DNA of 7,931 nucleotides from Actinomycetota bacterium (GTDB lineage: Bacteria; Actinomycetota; Acidimicrobiia; Acidimicrobiales; Microtrichaceae): assembly GCA_009700815.1 (NCBI GenBank), contig WLLG01000088.1, positions 1-7,931 of the forward strand. Direction: 5' to 3'. Positions 1-6,158 of the stretch are shown here, piece by piece (position 1 is the first letter of the stretch; each line of letters starts with the position of its first letter). Under the pieces are notes generated by a model. The model made no database searches. It was given only the letters and a program-made list of their open reading frames with translations, and was not told where the DNA came from. A program made the translations under genes and the position numbers.

Positions 1-1244
1 AGAGTCGAGGTAGAACTCAGAATCTCCTGCCCAAGCTCGTCCTGCCATCGCGCATAGCGGCCACTTCGATGCTGCTCGATACATCCGTCCTGCACGAGTG
101 CGTCAGCCACAAGCAGTGCCTGAGCAAGCGTGTCGATGCCACCGATATGACCGTGGAATAGATCGGTGCGGTCCATGCTCTGTCGCCGCAGCTTTGTGTC
201 AAAGTTGAACCCGCCAGTGGTAAATCCTCCGGCTTGGACAATCTCGTACATCACTAGCGAGAGTTCCTCAACCGAGTTGGGGAACTGATCTGTGTCCCAA
301 CCGTTTTGAGCATCGCCTCGGTTGGCGTCAACACTTCCGAATATGCCGTTCTCGAGTGCATAGGCAACTTCGTGGTGAAAGCTATGGCCAGCGAGGGTGG
401 CATGGTTTGCCTCGATATTGACCTGATACTCACCCATCAAGTCGTAGCGTTCTAAAAACCCGTGCACTGCAGAGCAGTCGTAATCGTATTGATGTTTTGT
501 GGGTTCTTGCGGCTTGGGTTCAATCAGCAGCGCTCCGGTAAATCCGATGGAGCGCTTATGTTCGGCGACGAGTGTGAGGAACCGAGCCAGCTGATCCCCC
601 TCTTGGCGCAGGCGGGTGTTCAGCAGGGTCTCGTACCCTTCGCGTCCGCCCCAGAGAACGTAGTTCTGACCATCAAGGCGGTGCGTTGCTTCAAGAGCGT
701 CACGAACCTGCGCAGCGGCATAGGCGAACACTTCTGGGTCAGGGTTCGTCGCTGCGCCAGCGGCGTAGCGCGGATGCGAAAACAGGTTGGCGGTTCCCCA
801 AAGCAGGCGCACGCCACTCTCTTCCATCTTGAGCCCAGCGCGATCCACCATGAAGTCAAGGTTGGAGCGGGACTCCCTAAGTGTGTCGCCTGCTGGCGCC
901 ATATCGAGGTCATGAAAGCAGAAAAACGGTGTGCCAAGTTTTGTGAAGAACTCAAACGCTGCATCCTGTTTTGCGCAGGCTGCCTCGGAAGCGTCGGCAG
1001 GTGCATCAAGCCAAGGTCGGTCAAAAGTGCCTACGCCAAAGACGTCGCTGCCGGGCCAACAAAAGCTGTGCCAGTAACACACCGCAATGCGCAGGTGATC
1101 CTCCATGCGCTTGCCGGCCACCAGTCGGTCCGGGTCATAGACCCGATAGCCCAAGCTGTTTGAGCTTTGGCTAGCGACACCTGCAGGCCTGATGGGTTCG
1201 GAAATCTCGCCGAAGAACGGTGTTGAGTTATCGAACTCAGCCAT
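1..1244 (-). CDS. xylA: Xylose isomerase, group II (E. coli-like), 3' end cut by window edge
   Basis: This enzyme interconverts D-xylose and D-xylulose in the cytoplasm, the first step of the isomerase route of xylose use. Reading the minus strand from ATG at 1244 gives 414 codons with no stop or frameshift. Group II enzymes are about 440 residues, so roughly 25-30 C-terminal residues lie beyond position 1. The match to E. coli XylA is close, with residues offset by +10. The catalytic pair H111/D114 sits in CFHDLD and W149 in LLWGTAN. The metal ligands are E242 (IEPKP), E278 and H281 (IEANH), D306 (SVDANRGD), D317/D319 (GWDTDQFP) and D349 (GGFNFD). K244 is also kept. The start is fixed by an AAGGGGAG RBS 8 nt upstream. 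The gene is divergent from the 1374-1757 gene; a xylulokinase gene could follow outside the window, but that is not seen. The identification is very secure. Confidence 0.97.
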   Translation of the reverse strand, partial: MAEFDNSTPFFGEISEPIRPAGVASQSSNSLGYRVYDPDRLVAGKRMEDHLRIAVCYWHSFCWPGSDVFGVGTFDRPWLDAPADASEAACAKQDAAFEFFTKLGTPFFCFHDLDMAPAGDTLRESRSNLDFMVDRAGLKMEESGVRLLWGTANLFSHPRYAAGAATNPDPEVFAYAAAQVRDALEATHRLDGQNYVLWGGREGYETLLNTRLRQEGDQLARFLTLVAEHKRSIGFTGALLIEPKPQEPTKHQYDYDCSAVHGFLERYDLMGEYQVNIEANHATLAGHSFHHEVAYALENGIFGSVDANRGDAQNGWDTDQFPNSVEELSLVMYEIVQAGGFTTGGFNFDTKLRRQSMDRTDLFHGHIGGIDTLAQALLVADALVQDGCIEQHRSGRYARWQDELGQEILSSTST

Positions 1245-1252
1245 AGATATCT

Positions 1253-1260
1253 CTCCCCTT
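1253..1260 (-). promoter_or_regulatory. Ribosome binding site of xylA
   Basis: On the minus strand this reads AAGGGGAG, ending 8 nt before the xylA ATG at 1244. It is a strong Shine-Dalgarno and fixes the start of the gene. Confidence 0.85.
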
Positions 1261-1268
1261 AAGCATGC

Positions 1269-1287
1269 GTGGAGAATTGCTCTCCAC
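1269..1287. promoter_or_regulatory. Perfect 7-bp inverted repeat in the xylA leader, candidate operator
   Basis: The arms GTGGAGA (1269-1275) and TCTCCAC (1281-1287) are perfect complements around a 5-nt centre, ATTGC. The site lies 25-43 bp upstream of the xylA start. On the minus strand it is just downstream of a possible -10 element, TATCGT (1298-1293), so it would cover the predicted transcription start near 1286. That is a typical place for a repressor. No recognisable -35 was found. It does not resemble the XylR (ROK family) operator I know. A leader RNA hairpin is the alternative, but no T-run follows, so it is not an intrinsic terminator. Confidence 0.45.
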
Positions 1288-1339
1288 TCGTTACGATAAA
1301 ACTACGGCAGTTCGGGTTATTGGTCTGATTCTGCTCTCT

Positions 1340-1353
1340 CACTTGTCACTTGT
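1340..1353. repeat. Tandem CACTTGT direct repeat
   Basis: Two adjacent exact copies of CACTTGT occupy 1340-1346 and 1347-1353, 20 bp upstream of the start of the 1374 gene. They could be an activator half-site pair or chance. No promoter hexamers can be assigned around them with any confidence. Confidence 0.3.
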
Positions 1354-1373
1354 AACCCTCTAGGACTCCGCCG

Positions 1374-1757
1374 ATGCGCACCACATCGATCTTCACTGTT
1401 CGTGCCGAGCCAACTTCTGCCCGACTGATCACTGCTTCTTTCTTAAGCACCGAGGGGTATTCGCCGGAATGGGATCATGAATGGGATGGCACCGCCCGAA
1501 AGGGATCACGGGCGCTTCATTTCATGGCCGGTGGCATTGCCCAGAGTTATTCCTTCGATTTGAATATCCGCTACTTGAGCGGAACAAACGGCGATACACG
1601 CTCACTTATCGAGGTGCGACAGGAGGCTCGTGCCTACACGGGCGACTCTGTGGGCACCTCTAAGACACAAGCCGAGGTGGATCACCTCGATGCCGGGCTG
1701 CGAGTTGCTCTGGAATTCGCAGGGGTGCTCGAACATTCGGAAATGGCGCGCTGCTGA
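1374..1757 (+). CDS. Small protein of unknown function (127 aa)
   Basis: I do not recognise this protein. It has 127 residues, no signal peptide or membrane segment, and a single Cys as its last residue. The middle part (about residues 30-75) is rich in Gly and aromatic residues (EWDHEWDG, HFMAGGIAQSY, IRYLSGTNGD) and looks like beta strands. The C-terminal third is helical in character. Support for a real gene: an AGGA RBS at 1362-1365 lies 8 nt before the ATG; codon use resembles the neighbours; and the stop sits only 4 bp from the stop of the convergent DUF427 gene, so it fills the gap exactly. It is divergent from xylA with 129 bp between the starts, so a shared regulatory region is possible, but nothing in the sequence ties it to xylose. 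The opposite-strand frame at 1602-2066 overlaps both this gene and DUF427 and is a shadow. Confidence 0.7.
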   Translation: MRTTSIFTVRAEPTSARLITASFLSTEGYSPEWDHEWDGTARKGSRALHFMAGGIAQSYSFDLNIRYLSGTNGDTRSLIEVRQEARAYTGDSVGTSKTQAEVDHLDAGLRVALEFAGVLEHSEMARC

Positions 1758-1761
1758 GGCA

Positions 1762-2259
1762 TTACCAGTGGCTTGAGCCGGGGGCGCCTTTGAACGGGCC
1801 CACGACTGCAGATGTGATCCATCCACCGTAGAAATCCCCCTCGTTTTGTTCAACGCGCTCATCATCCACCCAGCATGAGTCCACCCGGCGGGGGTAGAAC
1901 GCAACATGATCTGCAATCGCTTCAAACTCGGGAGTTGGATTCGGGTAGTACCAGGCCGCAGAAGGTGAGACGGCTGTGCCAACCACGATGTCGAAATATG
2001 AGGCGATCCCTTTCCACTCGCAGAAAGATTGCCCTTCGGTTGGCCGCAGGACATTGGGAGAAACATCGGCTAGCGGAAGGTAATAAGCGGGAGGTTGACT
2101 CGTTTCAAGCACTCGGTATGCACTCGTTGTCGAGGCAATAAGAACTCCAGCGAACTCCACTCGAATGAGGGCAGTAGTTGGCACAACTCTGGGTGGGCGC
2201 GGGTAGTCCCAAACTGATTCTTGGCCAGGGCCTGGCTCAATTCGCCGAAACTGCGACAT
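1762..2259 (-). CDS. DUF427 (NTP_transf_9) domain protein
   Basis: This is a 165-residue soluble protein of the DUF427 family, whose function is not established. The family pattern is clear: an N-terminal GPGQESVWDYPRPPR segment, then RVLETSQPPAYYLP, SFCEWKGIASYFDI, AAWYYPNPTPEF, HVAFYP and the C-terminal GGWITSAVVGPFKG. This is the usual architecture of the roughly 165-170 aa actinobacterial members. The frame is open to an ATG at 2337, but I place the start at the ATG at 2259: the family homology begins within a few residues of it, and GGAAAGAAG (2274-2266) lies 6 nt upstream as a modest RBS. The upstream ATG would add 26 residues with no family look and overlap the divergent gene. The stop is 4 bp from that of the convergent 1374-1757 gene. 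The 65-bp region at 2260-2324 separates it from the divergent membrane protein. Confidence 0.9.
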   Translation of the reverse strand: MSQFRRIEPGPGQESVWDYPRPPRVVPTTALIRVEFAGVLIASTTSAYRVLETSQPPAYYLPLADVSPNVLRPTEGQSFCEWKGIASYFDIVVGTAVSPSAAWYYPNPTPEFEAIADHVAFYPRRVDSCWVDDERVEQNEGDFYGGWITSAVVGPFKGAPGSSHW

Positions 2260-2299
2260 CAATTTCTTCTTTCCAGACAAGGAAGTGTTCTTCCTCTCG

Positions 2300-2328
2300 C
2301 ACTGTGCTGCGCAATACTCACAGTGTGA
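2300..2328. promoter_or_regulatory. Overlapping dyads and candidate leaderless promoter before the membrane protein
   Basis: CACTGTG (2300-2306) and CACAGTG (2319-2325) are a perfect 7-bp inverted repeat with a 12-nt spacer. The right arm is also half of a second dyad, TCACA-G-TGTGA (2318-2328). Between the arms lies AATACT (2313-2318), a 4-of-6 match to a TATAAT -10. Its spacing would put transcription start at about 2325, the first base of the proposed GTG start codon, so this would be a leaderless mRNA. A repressor bound here would cover -10 and +1. All functional meaning is inferred. Confidence 0.4.
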
Positions 2329-4760
2329 ATTCTGCACCCGTGGTCGCCGGAACTGAGCGCGGCCGCCCTGCGTGGTCTGTCGAATCGGTAGCGATAGAAG
2401 AGGTTCCTGAACCTCAAAGATTTCGGAGCACAGCGGATCTTCTTCGAATTCTCTTTACCTTGGCCGTCGTGGCACTCGTGATTCTTGCTGGAAGCATTGG
2501 CTCAGAAACCACCATCGGTATTCAAGAAGACATCACGACTGCAGTCACAAACGTTCCAAAGCTGGTGGTCAGTCTTCTGACGACACTCAATAGCCTGATT
2601 GTGTTGGCCTTGCCGGTCTACCTCATTGGTGAGCTTGCGCTTCGCCGGCGCTGGAGGCTGCTCGGCACTTCGCTGACGGCTGCAGCGTTGGCTTTGGTCG
2701 CCGCGGAACTCTTTGCAACCTATGCGCCGGACTTTATTGCAGGCGGACTGCTTGACTCTCTGACCCAGCCTCTAGCTGGGGGGACTGGTCAAACTCCAGC
2801 AGCCTTTGGCATATTTGCAGCAGTCTCTGCGCTGATGACCGTTGAACGATCGGGAACGAGACCCAGCACCATGGTTGTGGTGTGGACGAGTTTGCTCGCC
2901 TTGGCAGTGTTGTACCTCATTGATGGGCGAGCTACTCCCTTGGCGCTTCTCGTCAGCGTTCTTGTTGGTCACGTGATCGGGTTAGTCGTTCGATACACCG
3001 CAGGAACAGAGAATCCCCGTGTAGGTGCTCGTAAAATTGCCGAGGCCCTTGGCAATGTCGGTCTGTGTGCTGTCACCTTTGTTCAATTACCGGTGGAGTC
3101 CAAGCTGGGTCGGCAGTTCACTCTGCTGACGGCAGACGGAACCCATGCACGAGTCCAGGTACTTGACCCCGATCGCGGTGCTCTCAGGGTGCTCAGGCAG
3201 CTCACTCGGGTACTTCGGGTGCGCACTTGGGTGACTCGAGCACCAAGCTTGTCTGCGCGTGTTCAGGTTCAACAAGCCGCAGTGCCAGCGCTCATGGCTC
3301 GCGAGGCGCACGTGCGGACGCCGCGCTTTTTAGCTGCTGCAGAAGTTGATGATCGGACACTAGTTTTTGCAGAGGAACGTCCTGCAGACCTTCGTGTGCT
3401 GTCCGAGTTCACTGCCGATGCGATTTCAGACGAGGCGCTCTCTCAGGCTTGGAAACAGGTTCGAAGAATGCACGACGCAGGTGTTGCTCACGAGGGGATC
3501 AACCCAGAGAGTCTTGCAGTGGACCGTGATGGTCGGATCTGGATTCTTGGGCTGACTCAGGGCGAGATTGCAGCATCTCGGCTACGCAGGAGGCTCGATC
3601 GTGCCGAACTTTTGCTAGCAACAGCGTTGTTGGTGGGCGTCGATCGGGCGATTACTGCTGCCGACGCTGAAATCGGCGATCAAGATCTGGCAAACCTGCC
3701 GGCGCTGCTACAACCCGTGGCGCTCAACCCGGCGCTACGGGTCGCGCTTAAAGATAACGATGCGCTGTTGGATCAGGTGCGTGAAGAGGCAACGGCTAGG
3801 GCACCGGAGCCATCTGCAGACGAGGTACGACTCGAACGCCTTCGGCCCCGTGCGCTGGTGACGCTGATTGCTGCAACGTTGGCGGTGTACGTCCTCGCCG
3901 GGCAACTGAGCAACGTCGATTTTGCCACAGTGATACGCAGCATTAATTGGTACTGGGCAGGGCTAGCTTTTGTTGCATCGATCATGACCTATGTGGGAGC
4001 GGCACTGACCATTCACCCGTTCTTGCCGGTGAGGGTCCCTGCGTTTCGACTGTTAGCAGCGCAGTTTGCGGCAACGTTCGTTTCGCTAGTTGCTCCCGCT
4101 GCTGTGGGTAGCGTGGGAACGAATGTGCGGGTGATCCAAAAAGCTGGCGCACCTTCTGGTCTGGCAGTTGCAAGCGTCGGACTGTCCTCGCTCGTCGTCT
4201 TTGCTACCACGGTCATGGCGTTGCTCGGAATCACTATTTTTTCTCATGAGGCCACGCAACTCGACATTAAAGCTCCCTCTTCGGGGGCTCTAGTAGTCGC
4301 AGCAGGTGCAGTCCTCATAGCTATTTTTGCGTTTGTGCTTCCGGCAACGCGTCGTCTCATCCTCGAGCGCATGCGGCCAATTTGGGAGTCCACTGGACCG
4401 CGAGTACTCGATGTTGCACGTGACCCAAAGCGACTAGTGAAGGGTGTGGCTGCAAGTCTGTTCACCTCACTCGCTTATGCAGTGACACTCTTCGTTGCAG
4501 TGCGTGCCTATGGCGATGAGATCCCGCTAGCGGGTGCAGTGGTGGTGTACCTCGGCGCTGGTCTTGTTGGCTCGGTTGCCCCAACCCCTGGCGGCATCGG
4601 TGCTGTAGAGGCTGCACTTGTTGCGGGCCTGAGCGCCATTGGGGTTCCAGCGGCTGTTGCGCTACCTGCGGCGCTGTTGTACCGAACTGTCACGTTCTGG
4701 TTGCCGACATTGCCCGGATGGTTCTCGCTCCGGTGGCTACAAAGCCACGACGCGATCTGA
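2325..4760 (+). CDS. Polytopic membrane protein: N-terminal TM block, kinase-like module, C-terminal flippase-like (LPG synthase TM / YbhN) domain
   Basis: From GTG 2325 it has 811 residues. About six hydrophobic helices come first (roughly 39-230, starting LLRILFTLAVVALVILAG). A soluble region (about 240-500) follows, with the layout of the kinase-like module found in actinobacterial relatives. A C-terminal block of about seven helices (from about 508) carries the family motif PTPGGIGAVEAAL at 753-765. This domain is shared with MprF-type lysyl-phosphatidylglycerol synthases and the YbhN/AglD flippase-like family, and is thought to act on lipids in the cytoplasmic membrane. There is no lysyltransferase domain, so it should not aminoacylate lipid by itself. 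The kinase-like part looks dead: the VAIK-type Lys is Q278, HRD is HEG (389-391), the following Asn is S396, and DFG is GLT (409-411). The frame is open back to ATG 2178, inside DUF427. GTG 2325 or GTG 2340 is a better start; neither has an RBS. Confidence 0.88.
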   Translation: MNSAPVVAGTERGRPAWSVESVAIEEVPEPQRFRSTADLLRILFTLAVVALVILAGSIGSETTIGIQEDITTAVTNVPKLVVSLLTTLNSLIVLALPVYLIGELALRRRWRLLGTSLTAAALALVAAELFATYAPDFIAGGLLDSLTQPLAGGTGQTPAAFGIFAAVSALMTVERSGTRPSTMVVVWTSLLALAVLYLIDGRATPLALLVSVLVGHVIGLVVRYTAGTENPRVGARKIAEALGNVGLCAVTFVQLPVESKLGRQFTLLTADGTHARVQVLDPDRGALRVLRQLTRVLRVRTWVTRAPSLSARVQVQQAAVPALMAREAHVRTPRFLAAAEVDDRTLVFAEERPADLRVLSEFTADAISDEALSQAWKQVRRMHDAGVAHEGINPESLAVDRDGRIWILGLTQGEIAASRLRRRLDRAELLLATALLVGVDRAITAADAEIGDQDLANLPALLQPVALNPALRVALKDNDALLDQVREEATARAPEPSADEVRLERLRPRALVTLIAATLAVYVLAGQLSNVDFATVIRSINWYWAGLAFVASIMTYVGAALTIHPFLPVRVPAFRLLAAQFAATFVSLVAPAAVGSVGTNVRVIQKAGAPSGLAVASVGLSSLVVFATTVMALLGITIFSHEATQLDIKAPSSGALVVAAGAVLIAIFAFVLPATRRLILERMRPIWESTGPRVLDVARDPKRLVKGVAASLFTSLAYAVTLFVAVRAYGDEIPLAGAVVVYLGAGLVGSVAPTPGGIGAVEAALVAGLSAIGVPAAVALPAALLYRTVTFWLPTLPGWFSLRWLQSHDAI

Positions 4761-4781
4761 GCAGGCTGCAGCAGCAATTCG

Positions 4782-5276
4782 CTATTTTGTGGGATTCCCG
4801 AGAGCGGCGTCCATAACAGCGGTCTCTAACTCGCTCAGCATCTTGCTGATCTCCCGATGAGCCTTCTTGCGCTTCACGAGTGGCAGATTCTTTGCAACAG
4901 CGAGTGACAGCCGGATCTGATTCAGTGCTTGGTACACCTTGTCGAGGAATGCCGACCCAGACGCACCGGTTTCTGGTCGCAACATGTCGAGCGTGGCCGA
5001 GAGCTTCTCAACTCGCCGTTCCAGTCGCTCCTGCCCAAGAACTGGAATGGCGGAAGCTGAACTTCGTCCTAGATCTTCGACGGGTAGATCAGATGCCGAG
5101 TACACCCCTGCTGCGCGGCGGTCCTCATTCCAGAGGCGAATTCTTTGCGCTAGGTCGGAGCCAGCGAGTACGAGTTGTGCGCGAGTCTCAGGATCCTGCA
5201 ACATGCGAACGGCCTGAGCAGTAGCTGCTGCGAGAGCTGTGGCCATGGCTGCGCTGGTTTTCGATTTAGATGCCAC
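4782..5276 (-). CDS. Unrecognised helical protein (164 aa), second gene after the SDR
   Basis: I cannot assign a function. The 164-residue product lacks a signal peptide and membrane segments. It is Ala-, Arg- and Leu-rich and mostly helical. An N-terminal helix (about 8-55, ending RLWNEDRRAAG) is followed by a polar linker (about 56-78) and a helical stretch rich in charged residues (RLERRVEKLSATLDML). The C-terminal part contains a basic patch, LPLVKRKKAHREI, before a last helix. This could be a coiled coil or a partner-binding protein. GTG at 5276 is chosen because GGAGG (5289-5285) sits 8 nt upstream; the frame is open to TTG 5300, which would place the RBS inside the gene. It lies 53 bp downstream of the SDR stop on the same strand, so the two are probably co-transcribed. 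It converges on the membrane protein with 21 bp between stops and no terminator hairpin evident. Confidence 0.8.
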   Translation of the reverse strand: MASKSKTSAAMATALAAATAQAVRMLQDPETRAQLVLAGSDLAQRIRLWNEDRRAAGVYSASDLPVEDLGRSSASAIPVLGQERLERRVEKLSATLDMLRPETGASGSAFLDKVYQALNQIRLSLAVAKNLPLVKRKKAHREISKMLSELETAVMDAALGNPTK

Positions 5277-5281
5277 GGTAA

Positions 5282-5289
5282 CTCCCTCC
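5282..5289 (-). promoter_or_regulatory. Ribosome binding site deciding the GTG start at 5276
   Basis: The minus strand reads GGAGGGAG here, followed by TTACC and then GTG. It is a near-ideal Shine-Dalgarno and argues for GTG 5276 over the upstream in-frame TTG at 5300. Confidence 0.8.
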
Positions 5290-5329
5290 GACCCAATCAA
5301 GCTCCAACCTAAGCAAGGTTACTGCTCGC

Positions 5330-6100
5330 TCAGTGAGTGGTCATCCCACCGTCCACAACTAGCGTTTGAGCAGTCATAAAGCTCGATGCATCGCTTGCCA
5401 AAAACAATGCGGCTGGAACCATCTCCTCGGGGGCTGCTGGCCGCTTGATGAGTTGTGTATCCACCGCAGCTGCTTGGAATCCCTCGGGTGCGCTCAAAAA
5501 CATGTCTGTCGCAACAGTTCCGGGTGCAATGGCGTTTGCCCGGATGCCATCAGCGGCAAGCTCGGCCGCCATTGCCCGAGTCATTGCTAGCAGTGCTGCC
5601 TTGGCCGAAATGTAGAGGGACACATAGCTGCCGTGTGTGTACACACCGGCAGTTGCAATATTGATAATCGATGCATGGTTGCTTGCACGCAGATACTCCA
5701 TTGCGTTCTGCACCAAGAACACAGGGCCGCGCAGATTGGTCTCATGTGACTTAGCGAGGGCCTCTGCAGTAATGGATCCAAAGGGTTGTGCCAACGGATT
5801 GGCAGCGTTATTCACAATGATGTCGATTCCCCCAAACTCCTGTGCGCTCCGCTCGACGAGTGCCTCAATCTGCTGCAGGTCACCGACGTGAGTGGGGACC
5901 GAAAGGGCCGATCCGCCATCACGCGTAATTGCGTCGGCGGCCGCATCACAGGCTTCCGGCTTGCGACTAGCGATCACGACGTTTGCTCCCATGGCTGCAA
6001 ATCCATGAGCAATTGCTAGGCCGATTCCGCGGCTGCCGCCGGTGATGATCGCAGTACGCCCAGTCAGGTCAAAAGTGCCAAGCAGGTCATCGCGGTTCAT
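5330..6100 (-). CDS. Short-chain dehydrogenase/reductase (classical SDR), Thr in place of catalytic Ser
   Basis: This is a 256-residue cytoplasmic NAD(P)(H)-dependent oxidoreductase with a Rossmann fold and the usual length of classical SDRs. Visible motifs are TGGSRGIG (20-27, dinucleotide binding), NNAA (97-100), N122 of the catalytic tetrad, and Y163-x-x-x-K167 (YISAK). The C-terminal part has the usual N-x-I-x-P-G-T (NAIAPGTVATDMF) and the ending VVDGGMTTH. R46 just after the second strand (IASRKPE) suggests NADP(H). The position 13 residues before the catalytic Tyr, normally Ser, is T150 (NIATAG; codon ACT at 5653-5651). The substrate cannot be read from sequence; a FabG-like reductase and a secondary-alcohol dehydrogenase are both possible. 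The ATG at 6100 is supported by GAGGAG (6111-6106) 5 nt upstream and by normal family length; the longer frame to 6160 would run across the divergent promoter region. Likely first gene of a two-gene unit with 4782-5276. Confidence 0.93.
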   Translation of the reverse strand: MNRDDLLGTFDLTGRTAIITGGSRGIGLAIAHGFAAMGANVVIASRKPEACDAAADAITRDGGSALSVPTHVGDLQQIEALVERSAQEFGGIDIIVNNAANPLAQPFGSITAEALAKSHETNLRGPVFLVQNAMEYLRASNHASIINIATAGVYTHGSYVSLYISAKAALLAMTRAMAAELAADGIRANAIAPGTVATDMFLSAPEGFQAAAVDTQLIKRPAAPEEMVPAALFLASDASSFMTAQTLVVDGGMTTH

Positions 6101-6117
6101 AAGTTCTCCTCGTTGGT

Positions 6118-6133
6118 GTGGTGATGTCGCCAC
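6118..6133. promoter_or_regulatory. Imperfect palindrome in the SDR/lipoprotein divergent promoter
   Basis: The 16-bp sequence GTGGTGATGTCGCCAC matches its own reverse complement at 12 of 16 positions, with perfect GTGG/CCAC ends. It lies in the 58-bp gap between the divergent starts at 6100 and 6159. On the minus strand a possible -10, TAATGT (6143-6138), would place the SDR transcription start near 6131, inside the palindrome. A regulator binding here could act on one or both genes. This is a weak prediction. Confidence 0.3.
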
Positions 6134-6145
6134 TCTCACATTACT

Positions 6146-6151
6146 GAGGAG
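6146..6151 (+). promoter_or_regulatory. Ribosome binding site deciding the ATG start at 6159
   Basis: GAGGAG is 7 nt upstream of ATG 6159. The next in-frame ATG (6195) has no comparable site, and the open frame upstream to 6042 runs into the divergent SDR gene, so 6159 is preferred. Confidence 0.8.
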
Positions 6152-6158
6152 TCTTTGC

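Noticed and set aside
17..241. Apparent separate short minus-strand frame at the window start
   Set aside because: It is a different frame within the 3' part of xylA, which reads through this region without interruption.
462..1163. A 233-codon open frame on the plus strand
   Set aside because: It is wholly antisense to xylA, whose reading is certain from all active-site motifs. The product has no recognisable features and an unnatural Cys/Arg-rich composition.
1740..1800. Possible terminator between the convergent genes ending at 1757 and 1762
   Set aside because: The stops are 4 bp apart and I could not find a convincing hairpin on either side.
1602..2066. A 154-codon minus-strand open frame
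   Set aside because: It overlaps both the 1374-1757 gene and the well-supported DUF427 gene in another frame, and its product resembles nothing.
2178..2324. N-terminal extension of the membrane protein to ATG 2178
   Set aside because: These 49 codons would lie partly inside the DUF427 gene on the other strand, give a low-complexity Ser-rich segment, and have no RBS. The open frame is probably a by-product of DUF427 coding.
4745..4800. Possible bidirectional terminator between the convergent membrane-protein gene and the 4782 gene
   Set aside because: Only a short GCTGCAGC palindrome is present, with no stable stem or T-run.
6042..6158. N-terminal extension of the lipoprotein to ATG 6042
   Set aside because: It would run through the SDR start and place over 60 residues before the signal sequence. 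ATG 6159 has a strong RBS and gives a normal signal peptide.
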